DNA of 58,796 bases. Source: Stutzerimonas stutzeri. Lineage in GTDB: Bacteria; Pseudomonadota; Gammaproteobacteria; Pseudomonadales; Pseudomonadaceae. The stretch lies in assembly GCF_000935215.1 (NCBI RefSeq), contig NZ_JXXD01000052.1, positions 1 to 58,796 of the forward strand, given 5' to 3'. A program made the translations under genes and the position numbers. Positions 8,994 through 19,520 of this stretch are shown piece by piece. The first letter of the stretch is position 1, and each line of letters begins with the position of its first letter. The notes beneath the pieces were generated by a model, which was not told where the DNA came from, ran no database searches, and was given only the letters and a program-made list of their open reading frames with translations.

Positions 8994-10019
8994 ATGAGCA
9001 TCATCGATCTGCGCAGCGACACCGTCACCCAGCCGACCGCGCCGATGCGCGAGGCCATGCTGCGTGCCGCGACCGGCGACGACGTCTATGGCGAGGACCC
9101 CACGGTCAACCGGCTGGAACGCGAACTGGCCGGGCGCCTGGGCTTTTCCGCCGGGCTGTTCGTGCCGTCCGGCACCATGAGCAACCTGCTGGGGCTGATG
9201 GCGCATTGCGAGCGTGGCGACGAGTACATCGTCGGGCAGCAGGCGCATACCTACAAGTACGAGGGCGGCGGCGCGGCGGTGCTGGGCTCGATCCAGCCGC
9301 AGCCCATCGAAATGGAAGCCGACGGTTCGCTGGACCTGGCGCGCGTCGAGGCGGCGATCAAGCCGGACAATTTCCACTTCGCCCGCACCCGCCTGCTGGC
9401 GCTGGAAAACACCATGCAGGGCAAGGTGCTGCCGCTGGGCTATCTGGCCGCCGCGCGTGCCTTCACCCGCGAGCGGGGGCTGCAGCTGCACCTGGATGGC
9501 GCGCGGCTGTTCAACGCGGCGGTGAAGCTCGGCTGCGACGCACAGGCGATCACTCGCCATTTCGATTCGGTGTCGGTCTGTCTGTCGAAGGGCCTGGGAA
9601 CGCCGGTCGGCTCGGTGCTCTGCGGCAGCGACGCCTTCATCGCCAGGGCGCGGCGCCTGCGCAAGATGGTCGGCGGCGGCATGCGCCAGGCCGGCATTCT
9701 CGCCGCCGCGGGGCTGTATGCGCTGGAGCACCACGTCGAGCGGCTGGCCGCGGACCACCAACTGGCGCAGGCGATCGGTTCCGGGCTGGCGGCGCTCGGC
9801 TATGCCGTCGAGCCGGTGCAGACCAACATGGTCTACCTGGACATCGGCGATCGGGCGTCGGCGCTGGCGGCGTTCTGCGCACAGCGCGACATTCGCCTGA
9901 CGCCGGCGCCGCGGCTGCGCCTGGTGACGCACCTGGACCTGCGCCCCGAGCATGTCCAGCCGATCCTCGACAGCTTCGCCGCGTTCGCCCAGGCTGATCG
10001 GGCGGGTGCCGTCGAATAG
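8994..10019 (+). CDS. ltaE: Low-specificity L-threonine aldolase
   Basis: A 341-residue fold-type I PLP enzyme that cleaves L-threonine and L-allo-threonine to glycine and acetaldehyde. It opens with [12 protein letters not shown], the family N-terminal signature. LHLDGAR (D168) contacts the cofactor, and SVCLSKGLG carries the Schiff-base lysine K199. The start is chosen where the family begins; an open frame 12 codons longer lacks a good ribosome site. Confidence 0.92.
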   Translation: MSIIDLRSDTVTQPTAPMREAMLRAATGDDVYGEDPTVNRLERELAGRLGFSAGLFVPSGTMSNLLGLMAHCERGDEYIVGQQAHTYKYEGGGAAVLGSIQPQPIEMEADGSLDLARVEAAIKPDNFHFARTRLLALENTMQGKVLPLGYLAAARAFTRERGLQLHLDGARLFNAAVKLGCDAQAITRHFDSVSVCLSKGLGTPVGSVLCGSDAFIARARRLRKMVGGGMRQAGILAAAGLYALEHHVERLAADHQLAQAIGSGLAALGYAVEPVQTNMVYLDIGDRASALAAFCAQRDIRLTPAPRLRLVTHLDLRPEHVQPILDSFAAFAQADRAGAVE

Positions 10020-10180
10020 CTTGATTCAATCGACGTTATCCCCTATACCCGGCGCGCAGGCCCGATATAATGCGGCCCTTTGCCGGCTATCCGTTTGGGT
10101 AGTTGCGAACCGGCTTTCGGTGGTCCCGCCTCGCCGTGTCGTTTTGCAGCCGTTCGGCCGCAGTCCTCTGGAAGAAATCT

Positions 10181-12806
10181 ATGAAAAGCGCAGAAATCCG
10201 TGAAGCCTTCCTCCGCTTCTTCGAAGAGAAGGGCCACACCCGCGTGGCCTCCAGTTCGCTGATCCCGGCGAACGACCCGACCCTGCTGTTCACCAACGCC
10301 GGCATGAACCAGTTCAAGGACTGCTTCCTCGGCCTGGAAAAGCGCGCCTACACCCGTGCCACCACCAGCCAGAAATGCGTACGCGCCGGCGGCAAGCACA
10401 ACGACCTGGAAAACGTCGGCTACACCGCGCGGCACCATACCTTCTTCGAGATGCTCGGCAACTTCAGCTTCGGCGACTACTTCAAGCGCGATGCCATCAC
10501 CTACGCCTGGGAATTCCTCACCAGCGACAAGTGGTTGAACCTGCCCAGGGAAAAGCTCTGGGTCACGGTCTATGCCAGCGATGACGAGGCCTACGACATC
10601 TGGACCCGGGAAGTCGGCGTGCCGGCCGAGCGCATGGTGCGCATCGGCGACAACAAGGGCGCGCCCTACGCCTCGGACAACTTCTGGGCGATGGGCGATA
10701 CCGGCCCCTGCGGACCCTGCACCGAGATCTTCTTCGACCACGGCGAGCACATCTGGGGCGGCCCGCCCGGCAGCCCGGAAGAGGACGGCGACCGCTACAT
10801 CGAGATCTGGAACAACGTGTTCATGCAGTTCAACAGGACTGCCGACGGCGTCCTGCACCCGCTGCCGGCCCCGAGCGTGGACACCGGCATGGGCCTGGAG
10901 CGCATCAGCGCGGTGCTGCAGCACGTCAACTCGAACTACGAGATCGACCTGTTCCAGAACCTGCTGAGCGCCGCGGCCGAAGCCATCGGCTGCCGCAACG
11001 ACGGCCAAGCCTCGTTGAAGGTCGTCGCCGACCATATCCGCTCCTGCGGCTTCCTCATCGCCGACGGCGTGACCCCGTCCAACGAAGGCCGCGGTTACGT
11101 CCTGCGCCGCATCGTTCGCCGTGCCTGCCGTCACGGCAACAAGCTGGGCGCCAAAGGCAGCTTCTTCCACCGTATCGTCGCCGCACTCGTTGCGGAAATG
11201 GGCGATGCGTTCCCTGAGCTCAAGCAGCAGCAGGCGCATATCGAGCGTGTGCTGAAGAACGAGGAAGAACAGTTCGCCAAAACCCTGGAGCAGGGCCTGA
11301 AAATCCTCGAGCAGGATCTGGCTGGCCTGACCGGCAGCGTCATACCCGGCGATGTGGTGTTCAAGCTGTACGACACCTACGGCTTCCCGGTCGACCTGAC
11401 CGGCGACATCGCCCGCGAGCGCAATCTGACCCTCGACGAAGACGGTTTCGAACGAGAAATGCAGGCGCAGCGTGAGCGTGCGCGTTCGGCCAGTGCCTTC
11501 GGCATGGACTACAACAGCTTGGTAAAAGTGGAAGGCGAAACGCGCTTCCTCGGTTACCAGGGCACATCCGGTGCCGGTAAGGTGCTTGCGTTGTTCAAGG
11601 AAGGCATGGTGGTCGACAGCCTGAGCGCTGGCGAGGAAGGCGTCGTGGTGCTCGATCAGACGCCGTTCTATGCAGAGTCCGGTGGCCAGATTGGTGACTG
11701 TGGCTATCTGGCGGCAGAGGGCTTGCGTTTTCGATGTCCGCGATACCAGCAAGGCCGGCAGCGCATTCCTGCATCACGGCATCGTCGACAGCGGCACGCT
11801 GCACGTAGGTGCGGATGTCGAGGCGACTGTGGATGCGTCCGTGCGCCAGGCCACTGCGCTCAACCATTCGGCAACCCACCTGCTGCATGCCGCGCTGCGC
11901 GAAATTCTTGGCGAGCACGTCAGCCAGAAGGGCTCGCTGGTGGACAGCCAGCGCCTGCGCTTCGACTTCAGCCACTTCGAGGCGATCAAACCAGAGCAGC
12001 TGCGCGCGCTGGAGGATCGGGTCAACGCCGAGATTCGCCGCAACTCCGCGGTGGAGATCGAGGAAACCGATATCGATACCGCCAAGGCCAAGGGCGCTAT
12101 GGCGTTGTTCGGTGAAAAGTACGGTGACTCCGTGCGGGTGCTGACCATGGGCGGTGGCTTCTCGGTCGAGTTGTGCGGCGGTACTCACGTAAACCGCACT
12201 GGCGACATCGGGCTGTTCAAGATCACCAGCGAAGGCGGCGTGGCGGCTGGTGTTCGGCGGATCGAGGCGGTCACTGGTGCACCTGCATTGGCCTATCTCA
12301 ATGCAGCCGAGGAACAGCTGAAAGAGGCGGCGAACCTGGTCAGGGGCAGCCGTGACAATCTGCTCGACAAGCTCGGCGGCATCCTCGAGCGCAACCGTCA
12401 GCTGGAGAAGGAACTCGAGCAGCTCAAGGCGAAGGCGGCCAGCGCAGCAGGCAACGACCTGGCGACCTCCGCCTTGGACGTGAAGGGCGTGCGCGTGCTT
12501 GCTGCGCGCCAGGACGGGCTGGACGGCAAGGCGTTGCTGGCGCTGGTCGACCAGCTGAAGAACAAGCTGGGTAGCGCCGTCATCCTCCTGGGTGGTGTTC
12601 AGGACGATAAAGTGGTGCTGGTCGCGGGCGTAACCCAGGACCTGACTGGTCGTTTGAAGGCCGGCGACCTGATGAAGCAGGCCGCGACAGCGGTTGGCGG
12701 CAAGGGGGGCGGTCGTCCGGATATGGCGCAAGGCGGCGGCAGCGAACCGGCCAAGCTGGACGATGCGCTGGCACTGGCTGTGCCGTTCGCCGAGCAGGGG
12801 CTTTGA
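10181..12806 (+). CDS. alaS: Alanyl-tRNA synthetase, apparent +1 frameshift at 11728-11731
   Basis: Charges tRNA-Ala. The first part (from ATG 10181) has the class II catalytic core ([37 protein letters not shown]). The second part, in another frame, has the editing domain zinc motifs HSATHLLH and CGGTH and the C-Ala domain ending. The frames meet at a run of four T (11728-11731): removing one T gives [13 protein letters not shown] without a break and an 874-residue product, the normal length. As written, the first frame would run on out of frame to a stop at 12115. alaS is essential, so a sequencing or assembly error is most likely; a real mutation with a second alaS copy, or recoding, is less likely. 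Confidence 0.9.
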
Positions 12807-12927
12807 TACAGGTACCGAGTCGCGGTCCGTCGGCTGCCGTCGAGCGGGTCTGGGCTGAGTCGGTGCTTGGCAGGTTTCGGGGTTGTTTGTTTAATGATCG
12901 CCCTTCAGGGGCTCTAGGCGGCTAACA

Positions 12928-14166
12928 ATGGCTTTGATCGTACAGAAGTTTGGAGGCACCTCGGTCGGCACTGTCGAGCGGATCGAGCAGGTGGCCGAGA
13001 AGGTCAAGAAGTTCCGCGACGGTGGAGACGATATCGTCGTGGTCGTCTCGGCAATGAGTGGCGAAACCAACCGCCTGATCGATCTCGCCAAGCAGGTCAG
13101 TGATCAGCCGGTCGCCCGAGAATTGGATGTGATGGTTTCCACCGGTGAGCAGGTGACCATTGCCCTGTTGGCGATGGCGCTTATCAAGCGCGGCGTACCG
13201 GCGGTGTCCTACACTGGCAATCAGGTTCGTATCCTCACCGACAGCGCCCATACCAAGGCACGCATCCTGCAGATCGATGGCCAGCGGATCCAGCGCGACA
13301 TCAAGGCTGGGCGCGTTGTTGTGGTGGCTGGCTTCCAGGGCGTGGACGAGAAGGGCAATATCACTACCTTGGGTCGTGGCGGCTCGGATACCACAGGCGT
13401 GGCGCTGGCCGCTGCGCTGAAGGCCGACGAATGCCAGATCTATACCGATGTGGATGGCGTCTATACCACCGATCCTAGGGTCGTGGCCAAGGCTCAGCGA
13501 CTGGACAAGATCACCTTCGAGGAGATGCTGGAAATGGCCAGCCTCGGCTCCAAGGTGCTACAGATTCGGGCGGTTGAGTTCGCCGGTAAGTACAGCGTCC
13601 CGCTGCGCGTACTGCACAGTTTTCAGGAGGGTCCGGGTACCCTCATTACCCTTGATGAAGAGGAATCCATGGAACAGCCCATCATTTCCGGCATCGCCTT
13701 TAACCGCGACGAGGCCAAGCTGACCATCCGTGGGGTCCCGGATACGCCCGGTGTGGCGTTCAAGATCCTCGGTCCGATCAGCGCCGCGAACGTTGAAGTG
13801 GATATGATCGTGCAGAACGTCGCGCACGATAACACCACCGACTTCACGTTCACTGTGCATCGCAACGACTACAACAATGCGTTGCAGGTATTGCAGGGCA
13901 TTGCATCCGAAATGGGCGCTCGTGAGGTCATCGGCGATACGGATATCGCCAAGGTGTCGATCGTCGGCGTAGGCATGCGTTCGCATGCCGGCGTAGCCAG
14001 CCGCATGTTTGAGGCCTTGGCGAAGGAAAATATCAACATTCAGATGATTTCGACGTCGGAAATCAAAGTGTCGGTAGTGATCGAGGAGAAGTATCTCGAG
14101 CTTGCCGTGCGTGCTTTGCATACTGCGTTCGAACTTGATGCGCCCGCCGGCAATACTGCGGAATGA
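12928..14166 (+). CDS. lysC: Aspartate kinase
   Basis: A 412-residue aspartokinase that phosphorylates L-aspartate, the first step towards lysine, threonine, methionine and diaminopimelate. The nucleotide-binding start MALIVQKFGGTSVG is present, as is GRGGSDTTGVALA. Two ACT domains in the C-terminal third (from about residue 265) give allosteric control by end products. It follows alaS by 121 bp and precedes csrA, the order seen in many Pseudomonas (alaS-lysC-csrA). Confidence 0.95.
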   Translation: MALIVQKFGGTSVGTVERIEQVAEKVKKFRDGGDDIVVVVSAMSGETNRLIDLAKQVSDQPVARELDVMVSTGEQVTIALLAMALIKRGVPAVSYTGNQVRILTDSAHTKARILQIDGQRIQRDIKAGRVVVVAGFQGVDEKGNITTLGRGGSDTTGVALAAALKADECQIYTDVDGVYTTDPRVVAKAQRLDKITFEEMLEMASLGSKVLQIRAVEFAGKYSVPLRVLHSFQEGPGTLITLDEEESMEQPIISGIAFNRDEAKLTIRGVPDTPGVAFKILGPISAANVEVDMIVQNVAHDNTTDFTFTVHRNDYNNALQVLQGIASEMGAREVIGDTDIAKVSIVGVGMRSHAGVASRMFEALAKENINIQMISTSEIKVSVVIEEKYLELAVRALHTAFELDAPAGNTAE

Positions 14167-14170
14167 TTCG

Positions 14171-14198
14171 CAGAAGGCGCGCTAGTCCGCGCCTTCTG
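14171..14198 (+). terminator. Hairpin after lysC
   Basis: CAGAAGGCGCG (14171-14181) is perfectly inverted at 14188-14198 with a 6-nt loop, directly after the lysC stop. There is no real T tract, so termination may be partial and csrA may receive read-through. Confidence 0.55.
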
Positions 14199-14345
14199 TC
14201 GTATTGGGTCATGCGAAAAGGAACTTTAGGCTCCTGCGCGCGGGTCAATACCTGTTGAAAGGCTCTAGCTTCATGTTTTACGGACATTTTCCGTATTTAT
14301 CTTTGCAGACTGTTTACTGAACTGAATCCGTTTAAGGAGAAAGGA

Positions 14346-14531
14346 ATGCTGATTCTGACTCGCCGGGTTGGAGAAACCCTGATGGTGGGTGACGATGTGA
14401 CTGTCACCGTGTTGGGTGTGAAAGGAAACCAAGTACGTATCGGCGTCAATGCGCCCAAGGAGGTGGCGGTGCATCGCGAGGAGATTTACCAACGGATCCA
14501 GAAAGAGAAGGATCAGGAACCAAGCCACTAA
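14346..14531 (+). CDS. csrA: Carbon storage regulator CsrA/RsmA
   Basis: A 61-residue RNA-binding regulator matching CsrA/RsmA along its full length ([18 protein letters not shown] ... [10 protein letters not shown]). It binds GGA motifs in leaders of target mRNAs and is titrated by small RNAs of the RsmY/Z type. A strong AAGGAGAAAGGA precedes the ATG. The 179-bp gap from lysC leaves room for its own promoters. Confidence 0.96.
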   Translation: MLILTRRVGETLMVGDDVTVTVLGVKGNQVRIGVNAPKEVAVHREEIYQRIQKEKDQEPSH

Positions 14532-14550
14532 TTTTTCTGTAATTTTCGGC

Positions 14551-14579
14551 TTTGCAAACGGGGCAAAGATGGGTATTAT
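14551..14579 (+). promoter_or_regulatory. Probable sigma70 promoter of tRNA-Ser
   Basis: TTTGCA (14551-14556) and TATTAT (14574-14579) are 17 bp apart. A G+C-rich discriminator (GCGCCCCG) follows, as in stringently controlled stable RNA promoters, and the tRNA begins 14 bp downstream. Confidence 0.45.
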
Positions 14580-14593
14580 GCGCCCCGTGTTGC

Positions 14594-14684
14594 GGAGAGG
14601 TGGCCGAGTGGCCGAAGGCGCTCCCCTGCTAAGGGAGTACACCTCAAAAGGGTGTCGGGGGTTCGAATCCCCCCTTCTCCGCCA
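14594..14684 (+). tRNA. tRNA-Ser (anticodon GCU)
   Basis: A 91-nt class II tRNA with a long variable arm. The anticodon GCT is at 14628-14630. The acceptor GGAGAGG pairs with CTTCTCC (one G-U pair), the discriminator is G, and CCA is encoded. Confidence 0.96.
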
Positions 14685-14754
14685 TTTTGCATTCTAGGGT
14701 TCAGGGTTCTCGCGGCAGCCTGCTTTCATATAAGAAAGCGCCACGGCAAAGTGC

Positions 14755-14782
14755 TTGACCGTCAATGTTTACTCCCTATAAT
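14755..14782 (+). promoter_or_regulatory. Sigma70 promoter of the tRNA-Arg pair
   Basis: TTGACC and TATAAT, a near-consensus pair with a 16-bp spacer, lie 13 bp upstream of the first tRNA-Arg. A G+C-rich discriminator follows. Confidence 0.75.
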
Positions 14783-14795
14783 GCGCACGCTCAGC

Positions 14796-14872
14796 GCACT
14801 CATAGCTCAGCTGGATAGAGTACTCGGCTACGAACCGAGCGGTCGGAGGTTCGAATCCTCCTGAGTGCGCCA
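14796..14872 (+). tRNA. tRNA-Arg (anticodon ACG), copy 1
   Basis: A 77-nt tRNA. The acceptor GCACTCA pairs with TGAGTGC, the anticodon ACG is at 14830-14832, the T loop TTCGAAT is present, and CCA is encoded. The wobble A is expected to be edited to inosine. Confidence 0.96.
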
Positions 14873-14943
14873 CACTTCGAATGATCGGCAGAAATGCGGA
14901 TCACTCAAGCCACCAGCGGTGATCTGGTCTAACAAGCACTTAC

Positions 14944-15020
14944 GCACTCATAGCTCAGCTGGATAGAGTACTCGGCTACGAACCGAGCGGTCGGAGGTTC
15001 GAATCCTCCTGAGTGCGCCA
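14944..15020 (+). tRNA. tRNA-Arg (anticodon ACG), copy 2
   Basis: Identical in sequence to the copy 148 bp upstream, so the pair is a tandem duplication. No clear promoter is seen between the copies, which suggests one transcript ending at the terminator just downstream. Confidence 0.96.
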
Positions 15021-15030
15021 ACCAAGAGAA

Positions 15031-15057
15031 GGGCCTGCAGCGATGCAGGCCCTTTTT
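15031..15057 (+). terminator. Terminator of the tRNA-Arg operon
   Basis: GGGCCTGCA / TGCAGGCCC hairpin (15031-15039, 15044-15052) followed by TTTTT. A textbook intrinsic terminator, which also separates the tRNA unit from the convergent DUF4124 gene. Confidence 0.93.
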
Positions 15058-15069
15058 CGTTTTCGAGCG

Positions 15070-15552
15070 TTAGCGTCTACCAAGAACGCAGCCGAACTCG
15101 TCGAAGCTGACGGTGCGTACCTGGCCGCTGCTGCTGCGAAAGCGCAGGCGTTCCCGCCCGTTGCTACTTGTGATGCTCTCCGGTCGTCCGAATGCGCTTT
15201 CGACGTCACTGCGAGTCATGCCGGTGCGGATCTGTTTGTTGATGATTGCGCTGCGCCGTTCGCTGCCGGTTACTCTGTTGCCGCAACCGTCATCTCGTTC
15301 GGCGACTATCGCCAGGCTTTCGCCTTCACTGCCGGCGGGGCTTTTCCTGGTCTTGAGGGTCGCCATTGGCACGGCTTTCCCTGAACTGGGTGTTGGATTG
15401 GTTGCGCGCTGCCGTTGCTGTCTTTGGTTTTCCGGGCAACCTTGCTGGCTGAAGGTGACATGCCCGGATTCGTCGATGCAGCGAAATACGCTTGCTGAAA
15501 ATGCGGGGGTGGATAGCAATAACAGGCTCACACCTATGGACAGTGCTCTCAT
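15070..15552 (-). CDS. DUF4124-containing exported protein
   Basis: A 160-residue exported protein with a signal peptide (MRALSIGVSLLLLSTPAFSA). A DUF4124-type segment follows (SVFRCIDESGHVTFSQQGCP, two cysteines). The C-terminal part has IRTGMTRSDVESAFGRPESI, which resembles the GMT-xxDVxxxFGxP signature of BamE/OmlA-like folds. GGAGGACGAGA before the ATG supports the start. The function is unknown; an envelope role is likely. Confidence 0.75.
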   Translation of the reverse strand: MRALSIGVSLLLLSTPAFSASVFRCIDESGHVTFSQQGCPENQRQQRQRATNPTPSSGKAVPMATLKTRKSPAGSEGESLAIVAERDDGCGNRVTGSERRSAIINKQIRTGMTRSDVESAFGRPESITSSNGRERLRFRSSSGQVRTVSFDEFGCVLGRR

Positions 15553-15886
15553 TCTCGTCCTCCATGACTGAACAACTGTCCATTCAGGCTACTCAATAAA
15601 AGCTGCTCGTACATTCGTGTCTCTTCGCAGCGTGAAGGCGTCGACAGAATGTCGGCTTCTCCGTCGCAAGCTTTTCTACATCTTTGACGCAGCCCTTGTG
15701 ATGGCCGTGTTTGAGCGCGTCGGGCCGCTGATTGCGATGTTATGATGCCCGCATCTGCCCCTCAGGGTTTGTGGAACAACCTTTCTTTATGGACTTACCC
15801 AGTAGTCGTTCACGTTTCCAATTTGCCAATCACGTACTGATTGATTGATTTTCCCTGGCGTGCTCCCGGCCAGGGTGGAGTGCGCC
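15553..15886. other. Intergenic region between divergent DUF4124 gene and mgtE
   Basis: 334 bp without a plausible gene. It must hold promoters for both divergent genes. TATGAT at 15741-15746 is a possible -10 for mgtE, without a convincing -35. I see no recognisable magnesium riboswitch, although such elements are hard to judge by eye. Confidence 0.4.
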
Positions 15887-17320
15887 ATGACAGAAGTAGA
15901 AGCAAAAAAGCCCCAAGAGACCCTGCAAGATCGCCTGGCGCAGGTGGTCGATCTGCTGCAGCGCCGTCGCCTCGGTGAGGACGGGGAGTACCGGCAGGAC
16001 GGCGAGCAGGGTGAGATCTACGACGAGAGTCAGATTCTCGCCGAGCTGCAACGCAAGCTCGACGAATTGCATCCTGCTGACGTCGCTCACATTCTCGAAG
16101 CGCTACCGCTCGAAGAGCGACTGACAGTCTGGCAACTGGTCAAGGCCGAGCGAGACGGCGATATCCTGCTCGAGGTGTCCGACGCAGTTCGGGAAACGCT
16201 GATCGCCGATATGGACGATCACGAACTGCTTGCCGCGGCGAAGGAAATGGACGCCGACGAGCTGGCAGACCTAGCGCCGGAGTTGCCGCGCGACGTCGTT
16301 CATGAGTTGATGGAAAGCCTCGATGCGCAACAGCGCGAGCGCGTGCGATCAGCGCTGTCCTACGAAGAGGATCAGGTCGGGGCACTGATGGACTTCGAGA
16401 TGGTGACCATCCGTGAGGATGTCAGTCTCGAGGTGGTGTTGCGTTATCTGCGCCGCCTCAAGGAGTTGCCGGGCCACACCGACAAGCTGTTCGTGGTCGA
16501 CTACGACGGCGTGCTCAAGGGCGTGCTCCCGATCAAGCGTTTACTGGTTAACGATCCGGACAAGCAGGTCGCGGAGGTGATGGCCAGCGACCCCGTCACC
16601 TTTCACCCGGATGAAGACGCCTATGACGCGGCGCAGGCCTTCGAACGTTATGACTTGGTATCGACGCCGGTCGTCGACAAGGGTGGCAAGCTGATCGGGC
16701 GTCTGACCATCGATGAGATGGTCGACCTGATCCGTGAGGAGAGTGAAAGCGAAGTTCTCAACATGGCCGGTCTGCGCGAGGAGGAAGACATCTTCGCCTC
16801 CGTCTGGAAATCCGTCCGTAACCGTTGGGCCTGGCTCGCGGTCAACCTGGTCACTGCATTTATCGCCTCCCGGGTAATCGGCCTGTTCGATGGCTCGATC
16901 GAGAAGCTGGTGGCCCTCGCGGCCCTGATGCCAATTGTCGCAGGCATTGGCGGAAATTCGGGTAATCAGACAATCACCATGATCGTGCGCGCAATGGCGT
17001 TGGATCAGGTGGGTACCGGTAATACGACCCGACTGTTGCGCAAGGAGGTCGGGGTTGGCCTAGTCAACGGGCTGGTCTGGGGTGGTGTGATCGGTGCGGT
17101 GGCCTGGTGGCTGTATGGCAGCTGGTCTCTGGGGGTAGTCATGACGGCGGCTATGACACTGAACCTGCTGCTCGCTGCGCTTATGGGGGTGCTGATTCCT
17201 ATGACGCTGGCGCGCCTGGGGCGCGATCCAGCAATGGGGGCAAGCGTCATGATCACTGCCATGACAGACAGCGGTGGGTTCTTCATTTTCCTTGGATTGG
17301 CGACCATTTTTCTGCTGTAG
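15887..17320 (+). CDS. mgtE: MgtE-family magnesium transporter
   Basis: A 477-residue Mg2+ channel/transporter. The order is a cytoplasmic N domain (to about residue 140), two CBS domains (about 140-265) that sense Mg2+, and five membrane segments. The membrane part has the conserved VAGIGGNSGNQT pore signature and ends with DSGGFFIFLGLATIFL. The ATG at 15887 has GGTGGAG upstream; an earlier in-frame start lacks a ribosome site. Confidence 0.92.
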   Translation: MTEVEAKKPQETLQDRLAQVVDLLQRRRLGEDGEYRQDGEQGEIYDESQILAELQRKLDELHPADVAHILEALPLEERLTVWQLVKAERDGDILLEVSDAVRETLIADMDDHELLAAAKEMDADELADLAPELPRDVVHELMESLDAQQRERVRSALSYEEDQVGALMDFEMVTIREDVSLEVVLRYLRRLKELPGHTDKLFVVDYDGVLKGVLPIKRLLVNDPDKQVAEVMASDPVTFHPDEDAYDAAQAFERYDLVSTPVVDKGGKLIGRLTIDEMVDLIREESESEVLNMAGLREEEDIFASVWKSVRNRWAWLAVNLVTAFIASRVIGLFDGSIEKLVALAALMPIVAGIGGNSGNQTITMIVRAMALDQVGTGNTTRLLRKEVGVGLVNGLVWGGVIGAVAWWLYGSWSLGVVMTAAMTLNLLLAALMGVLIPMTLARLGRDPAMGASVMITAMTDSGGFFIFLGLATIFLL

Positions 17321-17460
17321 CGGTACTTTTCGCGCTTTATTGGGGTTTGCCTTATTTCGCTGTTTCGGGCTAAGGTTCGGCCGTTTCGTGTGTCGCGAAA
17401 CGTGTCCGAACCCACGCAGCGAATAACAAGCAGCTTGAGCTGCTGACAAGGGAACTCCCG

Positions 17461-17703
17461 ATGACCCCCAGCCAACTCCTGCTCGAAGGCGTCGAACTCA
17501 TGCTGTTCGGCATCGGTTTCGTCTTCGCCTTTCTCGTTCTGTTGATCCTCTGCATTCGCTTGATGTCGTACCTCGCCGGCCGCTTCGTCACTGAGCCGGC
17601 GCCTCGAGTAGCGGCCGCTCAGGTTGCGAGCGCTGAAACAGATGCGGATATTCTTGCAGCCATCCAGGCCGCGATTCATCAACACCGCGCGCGACGCGGT
17701 TGA
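17461..17703 (+). CDS. oadG: Oxaloacetate decarboxylase gamma subunit
   Basis: An 80-residue protein with one N-terminal membrane helix ([18 protein letters not shown]) and a short polar tail, the pattern of OadG, which anchors the alpha subunit to the beta subunit. It is the first gene of an oadG-oadA-oadB operon, 22 bp before oadA. Confidence 0.88.
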   Translation: MTPSQLLLEGVELMLFGIGFVFAFLVLLILCIRLMSYLAGRFVTEPAPRVAAAQVASAETDADILAAIQAAIHQHRARRG

Positions 17704-17725
17704 CTCTGGAAAGGGAGTTCCTTCC

Positions 17726-19510
17726 ATGACCATTGCTAAACAGCCGCTCGGCATAACCGATGTGGTGCTGCGTGATGCGCACCAATCCATTCTAGCCACC
17801 CGTGTTCGCTTGGAAGACATGTTGCCGATCGCTGCCAAGCTCGATCAGGTTGGCTTCTGGTCGGTGGAAAGTTGGGGCGGCGCGACCTTCGATGCCTGTA
17901 TCCGCTACTTGGGAGAAGACCCTTGGGAGCGCATTCGCGAACTCAAGAAGGCCATGCCCAACACGCGCCAGCAGATGCTGCTGCGAGGCCAGAACCTGCT
18001 GGGCTATCGGCACTACGCCGATGATGTCGTGGAAAAATTCGTCGAGCGCGCCGCTGTAAATGGCGTCGATGTCTTTCGCGTATTCGACGCTATGAACGAT
18101 CCGCGCAATCTCGAAACTGCCCTGCGTGCCGTCAAACAACAGGGTAAGCATGCACAAGGCACCATTTCCTACACCACCAGTCCGGTGCATACGCTGGAGA
18201 TGTGGGTCGATCTGGCAAAGCAGATCGAGGATATGGGCGCCGACTCGGTGGCGATCAAGGATATGGCAGGCATCCTTACGCCGTACATGGCGTTCGAGCT
18301 GGTGTCGCGCTTGAAGTCCAGCCTTGCGATTCCGATCCATATGCAGTGCCACGCTACAGCCGGCCTGTCGACGGCCGCCATCCTCAAGGCAGTAGAAGCG
18401 GGTATCGACAATGTCGATACAGCCATTTCGTCGCTATCGATGACCTACGGACATTCTCCGACGGAATCGGTGGTGGCTATTTTCCAGGGCACGGAGCGCG
18501 ATACCGGCTTGAACCTGGAGCTGCTCGAGGAAATCGCGGCGTACTTCCGCGAGGTCCGCAAGAAGTACGCGAAATTCGAGGGCACCCTGCGCGGTGTCGA
18601 CTCGCGAATCCTCGTGGCTCAGGTGCCCGGCGGCATGTTGACCAATATGGAAGGTCAGCTGAAAGAGCAGGGCGCTCTGGACAAGTTCGACGACGTGCTT
18701 GCTGAAATCCCTCGCGTTCGTGAAGACCTCGGCTTCATCCCGCTGGTGACGCCCACGTCGCAAATCGTCGGTACCCAGGCGGTGATCAATGTGCTGATGG
18801 GAGAGCGCTACAAGTCGATCACCAAAGAGACGGCAGGCGTGCTCAAAGGTGAATACGGTGCGGCCCCTGCGCCTTTCAATTCCGAGCTGCAGGCTCGTGT
18901 GCTGGAGGGGGCCGAGGTGATCACCTGTCGTCCCGCAGACCTGCTGCAGCCGGAAATGGATCGACTTACTGCCGAACTGAAAGGGATCGCAAAAGAGAAA
19001 GGCATCAAGCTCGCTACGGATTCGATCGATGACGTGCTGACCTATGCGCTATTCCCCCAGATCGGATTGAAGTTTTTGGAGAACCGTGGAAACCCATCCG
19101 CGTTCGAGCCGGCGCCAACCGGGGGCGATCTACCACCGCGAGAGGCGGGCAAGCCGGAGGTCTACACCGTTGAAGTCAACGGCAAATCTTTCGTCGTACA
19201 AGTGAGCGATGGCGGCGATATCGAGGGCATCAAGCCTCTCGGCGCTGGTGGCGGCGTTACCAGCGCGGTTGCTGGTTCTGCCTCCGTGCCTGCCAGTGGT
19301 GAAACCCAGGCGGCGCCGCTGGCGGGCAACATATTCAAAGTGCTGGTGCAGCCCGGACAGTTGGTCCAAGAGGGCGATCTGGTGATGATTCTCGAAGCCA
19401 TGAAAATGGAGACCGAGATCCGTGCGTTCAAGGCCGGTACCGTCGCCTCCGTCAGCGTCAAGGTGGGCGACGCGGTTTCGGTCGGTGACAGTCTGCTGAG
19501 CATCGGCTAA
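17726..19510 (+). CDS. oadA: Oxaloacetate decarboxylase alpha subunit (biotin carboxyltransferase)
   Basis: A 594-residue protein. The N-terminal carboxyltransferase TIM barrel begins [19 protein letters not shown], with metal ligands in RDAH and in the HMQCHATAG segment. A conserved PYC/OAD domain follows. An Ala/Gly-rich linker leads to a C-terminal biotinyl domain with EAMKMET, biotin on K560. It moves CO2 from oxaloacetate to biotin, and the carboxybiotin is decarboxylated by OadB. The start follows AAGGGAG at 17711. A pyruvate carboxylase B subunit has the same fold, but oadG and oadB on either side decide the name. Confidence 0.93.
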   Translation: MTIAKQPLGITDVVLRDAHQSILATRVRLEDMLPIAAKLDQVGFWSVESWGGATFDACIRYLGEDPWERIRELKKAMPNTRQQMLLRGQNLLGYRHYADDVVEKFVERAAVNGVDVFRVFDAMNDPRNLETALRAVKQQGKHAQGTISYTTSPVHTLEMWVDLAKQIEDMGADSVAIKDMAGILTPYMAFELVSRLKSSLAIPIHMQCHATAGLSTAAILKAVEAGIDNVDTAISSLSMTYGHSPTESVVAIFQGTERDTGLNLELLEEIAAYFREVRKKYAKFEGTLRGVDSRILVAQVPGGMLTNMEGQLKEQGALDKFDDVLAEIPRVREDLGFIPLVTPTSQIVGTQAVINVLMGERYKSITKETAGVLKGEYGAAPAPFNSELQARVLEGAEVITCRPADLLQPEMDRLTAELKGIAKEKGIKLATDSIDDVLTYALFPQIGLKFLENRGNPSAFEPAPTGGDLPPREAGKPEVYTVEVNGKSFVVQVSDGGDIEGIKPLGAGGGVTSAVAGSASVPASGETQAAPLAGNIFKVLVQPGQLVQEGDLVMILEAMKMETEIRAFKAGTVASVSVKVGDAVSVGDSLLSIG

Positions 19511-19520
19511 GGGGAGTCCC

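Noticed and set aside
8949-9953. Long minus-strand frame across ltaE, and similar antisense frames over alaS, flgE and prc
   Set aside because: Compositional shadows of real genes; Arg/Ala/His-rich with no domains.
11670-12806. C-terminal AlaS frame as a separate gene
   Set aside because: Its first residues are out-of-frame translation of the catalytic part; similarity begins exactly at the TTTT run, so it is one frameshifted gene.
14796-15020. Duplicate tRNA-Arg(ACG) genes as an att repeat of another element
   Set aside because: Both copies are full-length functional tRNAs only 148 bp apart with nothing but a short spacer between them, so a tandem duplication explains them.
15553-15886. 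Magnesium riboswitch upstream of mgtE
   Set aside because: No recognisable M-box or ykoK-type elements could be made out by eye; a covariance model search would decide.
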